Notes: generated by a model not told the origin, from the letters alone. Shown: positions 8,300 through 17,488, numbered from the stretch's first letter. The stretch: DNA of 64,000 bases from Massilia sp. erpn (GCF_024400215.1 NZ_CP053748.1:3658001-3722000), one strand, 5' to 3'. A program made the numbers and translations.

Positions 8300-8943
8300 T
8301 GAAGCTCTATTCCTACTTCCGCAGCTCCACCTCTTATCGGGCGCGCATCGCGCTCAACCTGAAGGGGCTGGAGTATGAGCAGGTGCCGGTGCACCTGCTG
8401 CGCGACGGCGGCGAGCAGCATGGCGAGAACTATCGCGCCGTCAATCCCAGCCAGCTGGTGCCGGCCCTGGTGGATGGCGATCTGACCGTCACCCAGTCGC
8501 TGGCCATCATGGAGTATCTGGACGAGGTGCATCCTGTCATGCCGCTGCTGCCGCAGGATGCAGCGGGCCGCGCCCGCGTGCGCGCGCTGGCCCTGACGGT
8601 GGCCTGCGAAATCCATCCGCTGGCCAATCTGCGCGTGCTGCAGCATCTGAAAGGCGCGATGGGCTTGTCGGAGGAAGTGAAGAACGAGTGGCAGCAACAC
8701 TGGGTGAAAGAAGGCCTGGCCATGCTGGAAGCGCATCTGGCGCGCGACAGCGAAACCGGCCGTTTCTGCCACGGCGATACGCCGACCATGGCCGACTGCT
8801 GCCTGGTGCCGCAAGTCTTCAACGCTCAGCGTGTCGGCGTGGATGTGGGACCGTATCCCAATATCGCCCGCATCTACGCCAACTGCATCGAGCTGCCTGC
8901 TTTCAAGGCCGCCCATCCTTCGCAGCAGCCGGACGCCGAATAA
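8299..8943 (+). CDS. maiA: maleylacetoacetate isomerase
   Basis: A 214-residue zeta-class glutathione S-transferase. The catalytic segment SSTSYRARIALNLKGLEY at residues 10-27 corresponds to the SSxSxRxRIAL signature of maleylacetoacetate isomerases; VNPSQLVPALVDGD and TVTQSLAIMEYLDE form the rest of the glutathione site. It converts maleylacetoacetate to fumarylacetoacetate using glutathione as cofactor, feeding the adjacent FAH. Maleylpyruvate isomerase is the main alternative because the families are similar. It ends the operon and is followed by a strong hairpin. Confidence 0.88.
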   Translation: MKLYSYFRSSTSYRARIALNLKGLEYEQVPVHLLRDGGEQHGENYRAVNPSQLVPALVDGDLTVTQSLAIMEYLDEVHPVMPLLPQDAAGRARVRALALTVACEIHPLANLRVLQHLKGAMGLSEEVKNEWQQHWVKEGLAMLEAHLARDSETGRFCHGDTPTMADCCLVPQVFNAQRVGVDVGPYPNIARIYANCIELPAFKAAHPSQQPDAE

Positions 8944-8961
8944 GCATCCGCCTGCGCAGAG

Positions 8962-9004
8962 CCAAACAGGCCGCCACCTCGCGCGCCGGCCTGTTTGGAC
9001 TTTT
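8962..9004 (+). terminator. hairpin terminator after maiA
   Basis: A perfect 12-bp inverted repeat (CCAAACAGGCCG, 8962-8973, with its complement at 8987-8998) encloses a 13-base loop and is followed by ACTTTT. It lies between the end of maiA and the convergent ABC permease gene, so it probably stops transcription from maiA. The U-run is short. Confidence 0.65.
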
Positions 9005-10476
9005 CACAAGACCGTATGGGCGATTGCCAGCATCACCAGCCACGCACCGCTGCTCAGCATTTCCCACGCTAAAATCAGCATTTGCGGAGCCGAAGTGCGG
9101 TCCTGCTTGTTTGAAGACATGGCGTATGCGCGGCTGAGATAGTTGGCCGAACCGCTTGCGCCGGCCAGCGCGATGACGGTCAATATCCCCAGTTTGGGAT
9201 CGGCGACGCCCAGCCACAGCGGTACAGGCAAGCTCAGCAACAGCGCCGGTATCAGTGCCGCCCAGCGCTTGGCAGCGCTGATCGTGGCTGGCGCTGCCGG
9301 CGAGGATGCCAGCAAGTCCCACGCCTGTTCGCCGGATTCAATCAGGCGCGTCAGCGAGCCGGCCAATCCTCCAGTGGCATAGACCGTGATGGCGGCAATG
9401 AGGAGGGGGCGCAGGCTGCCGGTGCCTGCCGCCACAAGGGGCAAGACCAGCCAAGCTGACCTGGCGGCGAATTGCCCCAATAAGGCAGGCTGGCGCAAAA
9501 TCAGCAGCCACTCTTTGTACAACATCAGCCTGCCTATGCTGTGGCCAAAGCGCAGGCTTATCCCGAACGCGCGGCCGGATGTTCGGCGCGGCAGATGGCG
9601 TCCCTGCTGCAGGGCGCGCAGGAAGCTGTGCTGGAGCAGCACGGCGGCAAGCTGTGCCAGCACGAGCGCGGCAAGACAAAACACCATCAGGGCGACCGGT
9701 CTGCCCTGCTGCGCATGTACTGGCAGCCACAGCGGGCTTGCCGGTCCCAGTATGGCACCATCGTCCAGCAGGCTGCGCAAGCTTGTCTTGATGCCGGGGG
9801 GAATGGCCGGCAGTAATTGGGACATAAAATACAGTCCCAGGATGACGGTCGTGCCCATCACTTGCGCCGCAATGGAGGTGCGGTGTGGGCCAATGAATCG
9901 GGTGAGCAGGATGGTGAGCATCATCCCGCAACTGGCCGTGATCGTGGCCATCGCAATCAGGCCCGGATACAGTGCCAGGAGCTGTGGCCGGCCAGTCAAC
10001 AGGCCGATATGGATGATCGGACTCAGCAGGAACAGTACCAGCAGCAGCGTGCCCAGCACCACGCCGCCCAGGCGCGCGCGCAGGAGGGTGGCGCCAGGCA
10101 CCGGGGAGCACAGCAAAAGATCCAGGTCATTGCGGCTGTACATCACGTGCACGCAGCGTATCATTGCGGTCGACAGCATCAGGATGAAGAGCACGGCAGC
10201 GGCGGCACCGTCGAGATGGAGTTGCCCGATACTGTCCGTTGGCCGCCAGTAAGGCAGGGTTGGGAGTGCGCCCAATGCGACCAGGTGCAGTACCAGATAG
10301 AGCGCAGCGATCCATCCCAGAATGGAGACAGGCAAGGCGCGCCGGTTGGGGGCGCGTTGCAGGGCGCGGCTGATGGCAGCAGCCGAGTCGGCGACAAACA
10401 AGTGCAGCTCGTGCCGCATCAGCCAGGGCGCGCCTCCGGGGCGCAGCGCCAGCAAATCAGACAGTGGCTTCATCAA
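9004..10476 (-). CDS. ABC exporter membrane protein (ABC-2-like permease)
   Basis: A 490-residue protein with about ten to twelve hydrophobic helices spread over the whole length (first around residues 48-75, last at the C-terminus). It is the membrane partner of the ATPase encoded just upstream, whose gene overlaps this start by 20 bases. The large size compared with typical 250-400-residue ABC-2 permeases, and two blocks of helices split near residue 300, suggest a fused or duplicated arrangement. The transported molecule is unknown; polypeptide, lipid or drug export are all possible. Confidence 0.75.
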   Translation of the reverse strand: MMKPLSDLLALRPGGAPWLMRHELHLFVADSAAAISRALQRAPNRRALPVSILGWIAALYLVLHLVALGALPTLPYWRPTDSIGQLHLDGAAAAVLFILMLSTAMIRCVHVMYSRNDLDLLLCSPVPGATLLRARLGGVVLGTLLLVLFLLSPIIHIGLLTGRPQLLALYPGLIAMATITASCGMMLTILLTRFIGPHRTSIAAQVMGTTVILGLYFMSQLLPAIPPGIKTSLRSLLDDGAILGPASPLWLPVHAQQGRPVALMVFCLAALVLAQLAAVLLQHSFLRALQQGRHLPRRTSGRAFGISLRFGHSIGRLMLYKEWLLILRQPALLGQFAARSAWLVLPLVAAGTGSLRPLLIAAITVYATGGLAGSLTRLIESGEQAWDLLASSPAAPATISAAKRWAALIPALLLSLPVPLWLGVADPKLGILTVIALAGASGSANYLSRAYAMSSNKQDRTSAPQMLILAWEMLSSGAWLVMLAIAHTVL

Positions 10477-11215
10477 TGCTCTCCGTCAGGCTCAGGAACA
10501 CATCTTCCAGCGAGGCATCGCGCTGCTGCGCCTGAGTCCGCAATTGATCGAGACTGCCTTCGCCGATCAGGCGCCCCTGTTGAAGAATGCCGATACGGTC
10601 GGCCATGCGCTCCGCCACTTCGAGAATGTGGGTGGTGATGACCACGGTGCCGCCGGCCGCCGTATGGCGGTGTAACAAGTCTTTGACCTGGCGCGAAGCA
10701 TGGGCATCGAGTCCTGTGAGCGGTTCGTCCAGAATAATCAGCTCAGGTTTGTGAATCAGCGCGCCGGCCAGCGCCAATTTCTGCTTCATGCCACGGGAAT
10801 AGCTGTCGGTCAGCTGCTGCGCGTAGGGGGTGAGTCCGAGCAGCGCCAGTAAATCATCCGCATCAGCGGCAGCCTGGGCTGCTGGCATCTTCCATAAGCC
10901 CGCCATAAAGGCCAGATACTCCAGCGCGGTGAGCTTGCCATACAGCAGAGGTTCATCGGGCAGGTAAGCCAGCGGCTGCTTTGCCGCCTCGGGCTGGGCG
11001 TGCAAATCGACGCCGAAGATGTGCACAGTGCCAGCGTCGGGCAGGAGCAGCCCGGTGGCCATGCGTAAGGTGGTGGTCTTGCCGGCGCCGTTGGCGCCCA
11101 GCAGCGCGTAGATTTCGCCGCGCCGTATGCTAAGGTCCAGCGCATTGACTACAGGCCGGTCAAATTTTTTGCTGAGCCCGCGTAGTTCAAGGGCGCTATG
11201 ATGAGAGACGGGCAT
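10457..11215 (-). CDS. ABC transporter ATP-binding protein
   Basis: A 252-residue nucleotide-binding subunit. Walker A is GANGAGKTT near residue 39, the signature is YSRGMKQKLALAGAL, and Walker B is LIILDEPLTGLDAHA, followed by the switch His in TTHILE. The variant signature (SRGMKQ) and the lack of a binding-protein gene mark it as an ABC-2 type exporter ATPase of the CcmA / drug-export class. It overlaps the membrane-protein gene and is transcribed first. Confidence 0.9.
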   Translation of the reverse strand: MPVSHHSALELRGLSKKFDRPVVNALDLSIRRGEIYALLGANGAGKTTTLRMATGLLLPDAGTVHIFGVDLHAQPEAAKQPLAYLPDEPLLYGKLTALEYLAFMAGLWKMPAAQAAADADDLLALLGLTPYAQQLTDSYSRGMKQKLALAGALIHKPELIILDEPLTGLDAHASRQVKDLLHRHTAAGGTVVITTHILEVAERMADRIGILQQGRLIGEGSLDQLRTQAQQRDASLEDVFLSLTESIDEATV

Positions 11216-11336
11216 GTTTATTTATTTCTAAAATATTGAGTGGATGTTAATGCAGTGTCCGTACGGCAACAAGTAACCATTTTTAATAACGATATGACTT
11301 TGTCCCCAATCGATTTTTTGATTGGCGAGAACGTAT

Positions 11337-12221
11337 ATGCCGAACTCCAGACTTCCCTCGTTTAAATTCCTGATCGGCTTTGAAGCGGCTGCGCGCCTGG
11401 GCAATTATTCGCGCGCGGCGGACGAGTTGTGCATTTCCCAGTCCGCCATCAGCCACCAGATCGCCCAGCTGGAACAGCAGCTGGGCCAACCGCTGTTCCG
11501 GCGTCAAGGGCGCGGTGTCGAGCTGACCGTGGCGGGGCGCCTGCTGCTGGACAGCGTGAGCAAGTCGCTGGAGCAGTTGCGCAATGGGCTGAACCGCATC
11601 GAAACGTATATGGACGGCAGCCTCGCCACCGTGGTCTGTCCCGCTCACATCGCCAGCGGCTGGCTGCAGCCGCGCATCGATCGCCTATTGCAGCGGCACC
11701 CGGGGCTGTGTCCCATCATTTCGATCGACGAGAGCGCCCGCTATATCGACGAACTGGACGTGGACATCGCCATCACCACCGAGCCGCTCAAACAGCCTGG
11801 CTTGTTCGAAGTGCCGCTGCTGAGCGATGAGCTGGTGGCGGTGTGCGCGCCCGCGCTGGCCGGCAAGACGGATATCGGCATGGTTTGCCTGGAAGGCGAC
11901 CTCACCAGCGACTGGATCGGCCCCTTCATCCGCCAGCACTTCGGCAGCCTGCGCAAGATTGCCATTTATGACGATCCGCGCCTGGTTCTGGACGCGGCAC
12001 TGCGCGGCCGCGGGCTGGCGCTGGTCTCGCGGCTGCTGGCCGATGACGCGCTTTGTTCAGGGCAATTGCAGCGCCTGCCGGACTTTCCAGGCCTGCCCTT
12101 GGGGACCGTCTGGATCGCCTGTGTCGAAGGAGAAACGCGCATCCCGCTGGTGCGCGCCATGTTTGACAGCCTGCTGCAGTTTGCCCAGGACGACAAAGAA
12201 GTCATGAGCAGAATTGATTAA
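11337..12221 (+). CDS. LysR-family transcriptional regulator
   Basis: A 294-residue LysR regulator: HTH at about residues 5-62 (LPSFKFLIGFEAAARLGNYSRAADELCISQSAISHQIAQLEQQLG), then a substrate-binding-like domain. The N-terminal style (LPSxxxLxxFEAAAR) is that of the GcvA/AmpR-like LysR group. ATG 11337 is chosen because GGCGAG lies seven bases upstream; a TTG at 11322 would add five residues. It is divergent from the ABC exporter and 78 bp upstream of the deiminase gene, so it may control either. The 20-bp repeat CCAATC-N8-GATTGG at 11306-11325 sits directly before the start and could be an autoregulatory site. Confidence 0.88.
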   Translation: MPNSRLPSFKFLIGFEAAARLGNYSRAADELCISQSAISHQIAQLEQQLGQPLFRRQGRGVELTVAGRLLLDSVSKSLEQLRNGLNRIETYMDGSLATVVCPAHIASGWLQPRIDRLLQRHPGLCPIISIDESARYIDELDVDIAITTEPLKQPGLFEVPLLSDELVAVCAPALAGKTDIGMVCLEGDLTSDWIGPFIRQHFGSLRKIAIYDDPRLVLDAALRGRGLALVSRLLADDALCSGQLQRLPDFPGLPLGTVWIACVEGETRIPLVRAMFDSLLQFAQDDKEVMSRID

Positions 12222-12299
12222 TTAAAGCAAAAAACATCAATTGTCTGCATGGATGGCCGTCCATAGAATGCGGGTTTTCGGGCAACCACAGGAGACTTC

Positions 12300-13406
12300 A
12301 TGCCAAGCCGCCGACACTTCATCAAGCAACTCGCCGCAGGGACCGCCATCGGACTGACAGGGGGGCTGAGTTTCGCCCGTGGCGTGGGCGCCGAGAACTG
12401 GTATATGCCCGACGAGCACCTGGCGCAGGAACGCGTCTTCCTTTCTTACGCCGCCTCCAGCGCCATCTGGAAAGACTGGGCGCCATCCGTCAACGCCACC
12501 GTCGCCCGCCTGGCCCAGACCATTGCCCGTTACCAGCCGGTGACGGTGTTGTGCCGGCCGGGCCAGCAGGCGCAGGCGCAGCGCGATTGCGGCCAGTCCA
12601 ATATCGATTACCTGCCGCTGGCCCTGGACGATATCTGGGTGCGTGATTACGGCGGTTGTTTCGTGGTCGACGGCGCCGGCAATCTGGGACTGGTGGACTT
12701 CAACTTTAACGGCTGGGGCGGCAAGCAGCGCGCCGGCAGCGACAAGCGCGTGGCCGGCATCCTGAGCGAAGAGCTGGAAGCCAGCTATATCGCCAGCAGC
12801 CTGACCGGGGAGGGCGGCGGCATCGAGGTGGACGGCCACGGCACGGCCATCCTGACCGAAAGCTGCTGGATCAATTCCAACCGCAATCCCGGCATGGGCA
12901 AGAGCCAGATCGAGGCCGAATTGAAGCTGCGCCTTGGCCTGCGTAAGATCATCTGGCTGCCTGGCATCCGCGACAAGGACATCACCGATGCCCACGTCGA
13001 TTTCTATGCGCGCTTCGTCAAGCCGGGCGTGGTGATCGCCAATCTGGATAACGACCTGGAGTCCTACGACCATGCCGTGACGCGCAAGCACCTGGAGATT
13101 CTGCGCAATGCCACCGATGCCGATGGCCGGCGCCTGCAGGTGCATACCCTGCCGCCGCCGCGCAAGCTGCGCAGCAACCGCTTTACCGAGGACAACCAGG
13201 ATTTCGCCGCGGGCTATATCAACTACCTGCCGATCAACGGCGCCGTGATCGCGCCGCAATTCGGCGATCCCGCCGCGGATAATTATTGCCGGGAGCTGTT
13301 GGCCAAGCTCTATCCCGGCCGCGTGATCGAGCAGCTGGACATCGATCCGATTGCAGCCGGTGGCGGCGGCATCCACTGCGTGAGCAAGCAGATGCCGCGC
13401 GTGTAA
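12300..13406 (+). CDS. Tat-exported agmatine deiminase-family protein
   Basis: A 368-residue member of the agmatine/peptidylarginine deiminase superfamily (PAD_porph type), which hydrolyse a guanidino group to ureido plus ammonia. The pentein-fold catalytic set is visible: Asp in DDIWVRDYGG (about residue 113), His in DAHVDFYAR (about 237) and Cys in GGGGIHCVSKQMPR (about residue 360). The N-terminus SRRHFIKQLAAGTAIGLTGGLSFA is a twin-arginine signal peptide, so the enzyme should fold in the cytoplasm and be exported; cytosolic AguA enzymes lack this. No aguB or polyamine gene is adjacent. A role on extracellular agmatine or on peptidyl-arginine is possible. RBS AGGAGA precedes the ATG. Confidence 0.85.
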   Translation: MPSRRHFIKQLAAGTAIGLTGGLSFARGVGAENWYMPDEHLAQERVFLSYAASSAIWKDWAPSVNATVARLAQTIARYQPVTVLCRPGQQAQAQRDCGQSNIDYLPLALDDIWVRDYGGCFVVDGAGNLGLVDFNFNGWGGKQRAGSDKRVAGILSEELEASYIASSLTGEGGGIEVDGHGTAILTESCWINSNRNPGMGKSQIEAELKLRLGLRKIIWLPGIRDKDITDAHVDFYARFVKPGVVIANLDNDLESYDHAVTRKHLEILRNATDADGRRLQVHTLPPPRKLRSNRFTEDNQDFAAGYINYLPINGAVIAPQFGDPAADNYCRELLAKLYPGRVIEQLDIDPIAAGGGGIHCVSKQMPRV

Positions 13407-13411
13407 AGGCG

Positions 13412-14464
13412 TCAGGCCGCCATCAGCTCATCGATGGCGGCAAACGCCGCTGTGCGGTCGATCGCGGTGATGCGGTCGGTCGGCGACAGCATGATGCGAA
13501 AGCGCTCGCACATCGGGTAGAACCAGCGGTGGTTGCCGCTGTTGACGTAAAAGCCGAGCACTTTCTTGTTGTAGACCGAAGCGATGTGGATGACGGCCGT
13601 ATCGGGCGACACCACCAGGTCGCACTCGCGCACCAGGGCGGCCAGTTCCAGCACATGCTCGGTCGGGAAGGACAGCATGACATTGGCGCGCGCGCTGCCC
13701 GCCACCACAGCGGCGGCCCGTTCGCGGTCGCCGGGCGGATAAAGCACGATGACGGCGTGGTCGGGATAGCGGTCGGCCAGGCGCCGGCACAGGGCTTCGG
13801 TATCGTCCTGGGGCAGGACGCGGTTGGCGCCGCTGCCCTGGTAGTTGACGCAGACCAGTCCCTGGTAACGGCCCTTCAGCCGGGCAACAAAGGCGTTGGC
13901 TTTTTCCGCATAGGCATCGACGTTGTACAGCTCATAGCGGTAGTCGATCTTGGCCGGCTTGAAATCGCCCAACGATTCGAAGTAAGTCTGCAGGATGTGG
14001 CGGTCGCTCGGGTACTCGATGGTGTGGTCGTACATGCCGAGATTGCCGGTATGGGTGCCGTACTTGGCGACGCGCGGGCCGTGCAGGTGGCGCGCACCCA
14101 GCATCTTGAGGTAAAGCTGGAAGGCCGGCGAGAAGCGCAGCGACATGCTGAGAATCAGGTCATAGCGTTCGCGCCGCAGCCGCAGCACGGTGCACAGGCT
14201 GTTCCACACGCCGCGCCGGTCCCAGAGGATGGTCTGGCGCACATGCGGGCAGTCGCGCACGATGTCCTGGTTGACGCTGCTGGCCACCACGTCGATGACC
14301 GCGTCCGGCCAGGCTGCCTTCAGCTCGCGGAACAGTGGCGTGGAAACGATCATGTCACCGATCCTGTCGTTCCTGAGGATCAGTATCTTTTTGACCTTGG
14401 CCGGGTCCGGAACGGACTTGCGGCGCTTGTTCAGCAAGCGCTCAAGAAAATATCTTTTAAACAA
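13412..14464 (-). CDS. glycosyltransferase family 9 (heptosyltransferase-like)
   Basis: A 350-residue GT9 protein. KKILILRNDRIGDMIVSTPLFRELKAAWP near residues 26-54 is the N-terminal signature of ADP-heptose:LPS heptosyltransferases, and DLVVSPDTAVIHIASV near residue 287 is the C-terminal nucleotide-sugar motif (D-T/S-x3-H-A/I-A/S). It probably transfers a sugar in lipopolysaccharide core or O-chain synthesis at the cytoplasmic face of the inner membrane. It stands alone, convergent to the deiminase gene with a 5-bp gap, so the acceptor cannot be deduced. The first 25 residues are basic, which suits peripheral membrane binding. Confidence 0.85.
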   Translation of the reverse strand: MFKRYFLERLLNKRRKSVPDPAKVKKILILRNDRIGDMIVSTPLFRELKAAWPDAVIDVVASSVNQDIVRDCPHVRQTILWDRRGVWNSLCTVLRLRRERYDLILSMSLRFSPAFQLYLKMLGARHLHGPRVAKYGTHTGNLGMYDHTIEYPSDRHILQTYFESLGDFKPAKIDYRYELYNVDAYAEKANAFVARLKGRYQGLVCVNYQGSGANRVLPQDDTEALCRRLADRYPDHAVIVLYPPGDRERAAAVVAGSARANVMLSFPTEHVLELAALVRECDLVVSPDTAVIHIASVYNKKVLGFYVNSGNHRWFYPMCERFRIMLSPTDRITAIDRTAAFAAIDELMAA

Positions 14465-14499
14465 TTTAAATTGATATCAGGATAGTAATTACTCCCAAT

Positions 14500-14516
14500 T
14501 GTAACGTATTGTTACA
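14500..14516. promoter_or_regulatory. perfect inverted repeat upstream of GT9 gene
   Basis: TGTAAC-N5-GTTACA is a perfect 17-bp dyad located 36 bp upstream of the GT9 start on the minus strand, in an AT-rich gap. Geometry and position suit a dimeric regulator site. The cognate protein is not known. Confidence 0.4.
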
Positions 14517-14524
14517 TCGATTGT

Positions 14525-16204
14525 CTAAAATCGCACCACGCGATTACGGCCTTCTTTTTTAGCGCGGTAGAGCGCCTTGTCGGCCCGGATCAGCATGGCC
14601 GACGACGTGTCGGCCGCTTCATGCAGATTGAGTGAGGCCACGCCAATGCTGACGGTCAGCGCTACCGCCGCGCCATCCTCGGCGCCCACGCGCACGCCGG
14701 CTGCCGCTTCGCGCAGGCGCTCGGCCACATGCACGGCCACGCCGGCTTCGGTTTCCGGCATCAGCAGCACGAACTCCTCGCCGCCGAAGCGCGCCGCCAT
14801 ATCGATGCCGCGCATGGATTCGGTCAGCAGCGTGGACACCGCCACAATGGCCTTGTCGCCCGCATCGTGGCCGTAGGTATCGTTGATGCGCTTGAAGTGG
14901 TCGATGTCGATCATCAGCATCGACAGCGGATGGTTGAAGCGGCGCGCCCTTTCGATTTCGCGCGCGATCTGCTCGGTCATCTTGCGCCGGTTGGCGATGC
15001 CGGTCAGCGGGTCGGTGGTGGCCAGCTGCTCCAGCTTCTTGTTGGCCATCAGCAGTTCCAGCGTGCGCTGCAGGACGCGGTCCTCCAGGCTGTTGCGCTC
15101 TTCGTTGAGCGTCGCCAGCGTGCGGCGGCGGTCGCGCAGGGCCAGCACCAGGGCGGTAATCAGCACCCCTTCCAGTCCGATCAGGCTGAGGCCCGCGATG
15201 ATCTGCCAGCGGTACAAGTCCCAGACATTGTGCGGCCGGTTCAGCCACACCGAGCCTTCCGGTGCATTGCGGATGTGGAAGCGCTGCGCGGTTGGATAGT
15301 CGAACATATAGGTTTGCACATCGAAGCTTTTGCCCGGCTGTCCCTGCAGGATGCGCGCGATGGCGCGGCCGATATGTTCGCCGCTCACCACATAGCCGCC
15401 GATCACGCCCGGCTGCACCACCGAACCGATATGGGTGAAGATCGGCGCCTGCGATACCTGGGTCAGGCGGCGCGCCAGTTCCGGCGGGGGCATCAGCTTG
15501 CCGGCGCGGTCGCGCGTGGCGCCCATGATGAAGAGGGCAGTGCTGCCGTCCAGTCCCGCCGCGCGCTGCGGCAGGTCTTCAAACAGATAGTCGTCCCAGT
15601 ATTCGAAGGCGATGCGGCCGGCGTATTGCGGCTCCAGCGCGCGCACATTGCGGATCCAGCCCTGCACGCGCGCGCTGCCGTCGCCGACCACCACAATGCG
15701 CTTGACCTGGGGCGCGGTCTGCGGGATCACGCCGATGGCGCGCGCGAAATCGCTTTTCACTTCCAGGCCGGTGGCGTTGGCCGGAGTCCAGTCATGCTTG
15801 CCGTGGTTGACGTAGTAGCGCGGCACGCCGGCGAACAGGCCGGGATGGGCGTCGAGGAAATCGGCCGCCACATAGTTCTCGGTGACGATGGCGTCGAATT
15901 TGATATTGGCGTACTTGGTGCGCAGATAGGGCGCCATGCTTTCGCGCGAGGCGCTTTCGCCGACGCGCAGGGCGTCGAAGCGCTCCTCGAAAATAGCCGG
16001 CGTGCTGCCGCGCTGCTGGCTGCCAAGTTCATCGTACAAGCCCTTGTGCACCTGGCGTTGCCAGAGCGAAGCCGAGTCGGCGCCCATGGAGTACAGCACA
16101 AGAATCTGTCTCTGGTTCGCGTCCGGTTCCGCCCGTACCAGACCGCATAAGGCGAGCAGGCAAACAAGCTTGGTCAGGGCAAAACGCGGGAAGGATACTG
16201 ACAT
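14525..16204 (-). CDS. diguanylate cyclase with periplasmic ABC-binding-like sensor
   Basis: A 559-residue inner-membrane enzyme. A signal/anchor at residues 8-25 is followed by a periplasmic domain (about 30-330) resembling ABC sugar-binding proteins (LVLYSMGADSASLWQRQVHKGL, IGGYVVSGEHIGRAIARILQG). A transmembrane helix at about 337-362 and a coiled coil (RTLATLNEERNSLEDRVLQRTLELL) follow, then a GGDEF domain with an intact active site GGEEF at about 473-477. RGID, ending five residues before GGEEF, fits the RxxD inhibitory site, so product feedback is expected. It should make cyclic di-GMP in response to an external ligand. No EAL domain is present. Confidence 0.92.
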   Translation of the reverse strand: MSVSFPRFALTKLVCLLALCGLVRAEPDANQRQILVLYSMGADSASLWQRQVHKGLYDELGSQQRGSTPAIFEERFDALRVGESASRESMAPYLRTKYANIKFDAIVTENYVAADFLDAHPGLFAGVPRYYVNHGKHDWTPANATGLEVKSDFARAIGVIPQTAPQVKRIVVVGDGSARVQGWIRNVRALEPQYAGRIAFEYWDDYLFEDLPQRAAGLDGSTALFIMGATRDRAGKLMPPPELARRLTQVSQAPIFTHIGSVVQPGVIGGYVVSGEHIGRAIARILQGQPGKSFDVQTYMFDYPTAQRFHIRNAPEGSVWLNRPHNVWDLYRWQIIAGLSLIGLEGVLITALVLALRDRRRTLATLNEERNSLEDRVLQRTLELLMANKKLEQLATTDPLTGIANRRKMTEQIAREIERARRFNHPLSMLMIDIDHFKRINDTYGHDAGDKAIVAVSTLLTESMRGIDMAARFGGEEFVLLMPETEAGVAVHVAERLREAAAGVRVGAEDGAAVALTVSIGVASLNLHEAADTSSAMLIRADKALYRAKKEGRNRVVRF

Positions 16205-16317
16205 AAGGAGGGACTAGGTATCTGGGAAAGGCGATTTGCTTGAAGGAAAGTTTAACATGCAAGATTTCTTTTAAAGCAATGATCATGACGATTTTGCCAG
16301 CCTTTTTCGGCGGATGG

Positions 16318-17484
16318 TCAGGCCGCTCTTAGTGCATCGACGATCTGCATGCGGGCCGCGCGCAGGGCCGGCAGGAAGCCGCCGACAAAGCCCATGAGCA
16401 GCGAAAAGACGAGGGTTTTGAGCACAATCGCCGGGTTCAGGCGGAAGCCGAAAGCCAGTTCGGCGAAGGATTGGAAGTTGGTGGTGGAGAAGGAGATGAA
16501 TTGCATGAATGAAGCGAAGAACAGGCCCACCGCGCCGCCCAGCACGGCCAGCAGCATGGCCTCGGCCAGGAAGGCGGCGAGGATGCTGCGGCGCTGAAAG
16601 CCCAATGCGCGCAAGGTGCCGATCTCGCCCACGCGGTTGGCGACCGAGGCATACATGGTGATGGTGGCGCCGATCATGGCGCCGATCGAGAAGATCACCG
16701 ACAGCACCATGCCGAGGATGCTGATGAAGTTGGACAGGGCTCTCGACTGGTCGGAGTAGAACACCTGCTCGCGCTTGGCCTCCAGCGTCAGGCGCGGATC
16801 GGCCTCGATCTCCTGCTTGAAGGCTTCGAAGCGGCTGCCGTCGTTCAGGCGCGCGATCACCGAGGAATAGGCGTTGCGGCGGAAGGCCTGCATCAATTGT
16901 TCGGCGTCGCCCCAGATTTCCGAGTCAAAGCCGCTATTGCCTGCGTCGAACAGGCCGACCACGGTCCATTCGCGCTGGCCGAAGCGCAGAGTTTCGCCGA
17001 TGCCCGCGCCGGCAAAACGGCGCGCGATGCTGGCGCCGGCGATGATCTCCGAGGCGCCGGGACGGAACATGCGGCCCTGGGTCAGCTTCACTTGCGGCCG
17101 CAGCGCCATGCCTTGCAGGCCGATGCCGCGTATCACCACATTGGAGGGCTTGGCCGAGCTGCGCTTGACCAGGGAAATCAGCACCACCGTTTCCTTCGAC
17201 AGCAGCGGCGCCCCGTCCGTGCCCAGGGCCAGCGCGGCATGGCTGCCGGCGATGCTGGCCTGGCGCCGCTCCACGCCGCTCTGCACCTCGGTTTCCGCCG
17301 CGCGCCGTATCAGCACCACGTTGTCGTATTCGCCGGTGGTGACGAGGGTGGTGCGCAAGCCCTCGTCCAGCATCAGCACCGTGGCGAAGACGAAGACCAC
17401 CAGGGCCAGGCCGCCCGCCGTGAGCACGGTGGTCAGCCGCCTGGCCCAGAGATTGCGCGCGATATAGGAGAAGGGGATCTTCAT
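16318..17484 (-). CDS. ABC transporter permease (MacB/FtsX-like), second copy
   Basis: A 388-residue permease with one N-terminal transmembrane helix (residues 18-40), a large periplasmic domain (about 45-265) and three C-terminal helices in an FtsX domain (about 268-380; NRVGEIGTLRALGFQRRSILAAFLAEA is the conserved cytoplasmic loop). This is the four-helix topology of MacB and LolC/E mechanotransducing transporters. It is the last gene of a four-gene operon (adaptor, ATPase, permease, permease) and starts 4 bp after its sister permease. The two permeases probably form a heterodimer. Confidence 0.88.
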   Translation of the reverse strand: MKIPFSYIARNLWARRLTTVLTAGGLALVVFVFATVLMLDEGLRTTLVTTGEYDNVVLIRRAAETEVQSGVERRQASIAGSHAALALGTDGAPLLSKETVVLISLVKRSSAKPSNVVIRGIGLQGMALRPQVKLTQGRMFRPGASEIIAGASIARRFAGAGIGETLRFGQREWTVVGLFDAGNSGFDSEIWGDAEQLMQAFRRNAYSSVIARLNDGSRFEAFKQEIEADPRLTLEAKREQVFYSDQSRALSNFISILGMVLSVIFSIGAMIGATITMYASVANRVGEIGTLRALGFQRRSILAAFLAEAMLLAVLGGAVGLFFASFMQFISFSTTNFQSFAELAFGFRLNPAIVLKTLVFSLLMGFVGGFLPALRAARMQIVDALRAA

Positions 17485-17488
17485 CGTC

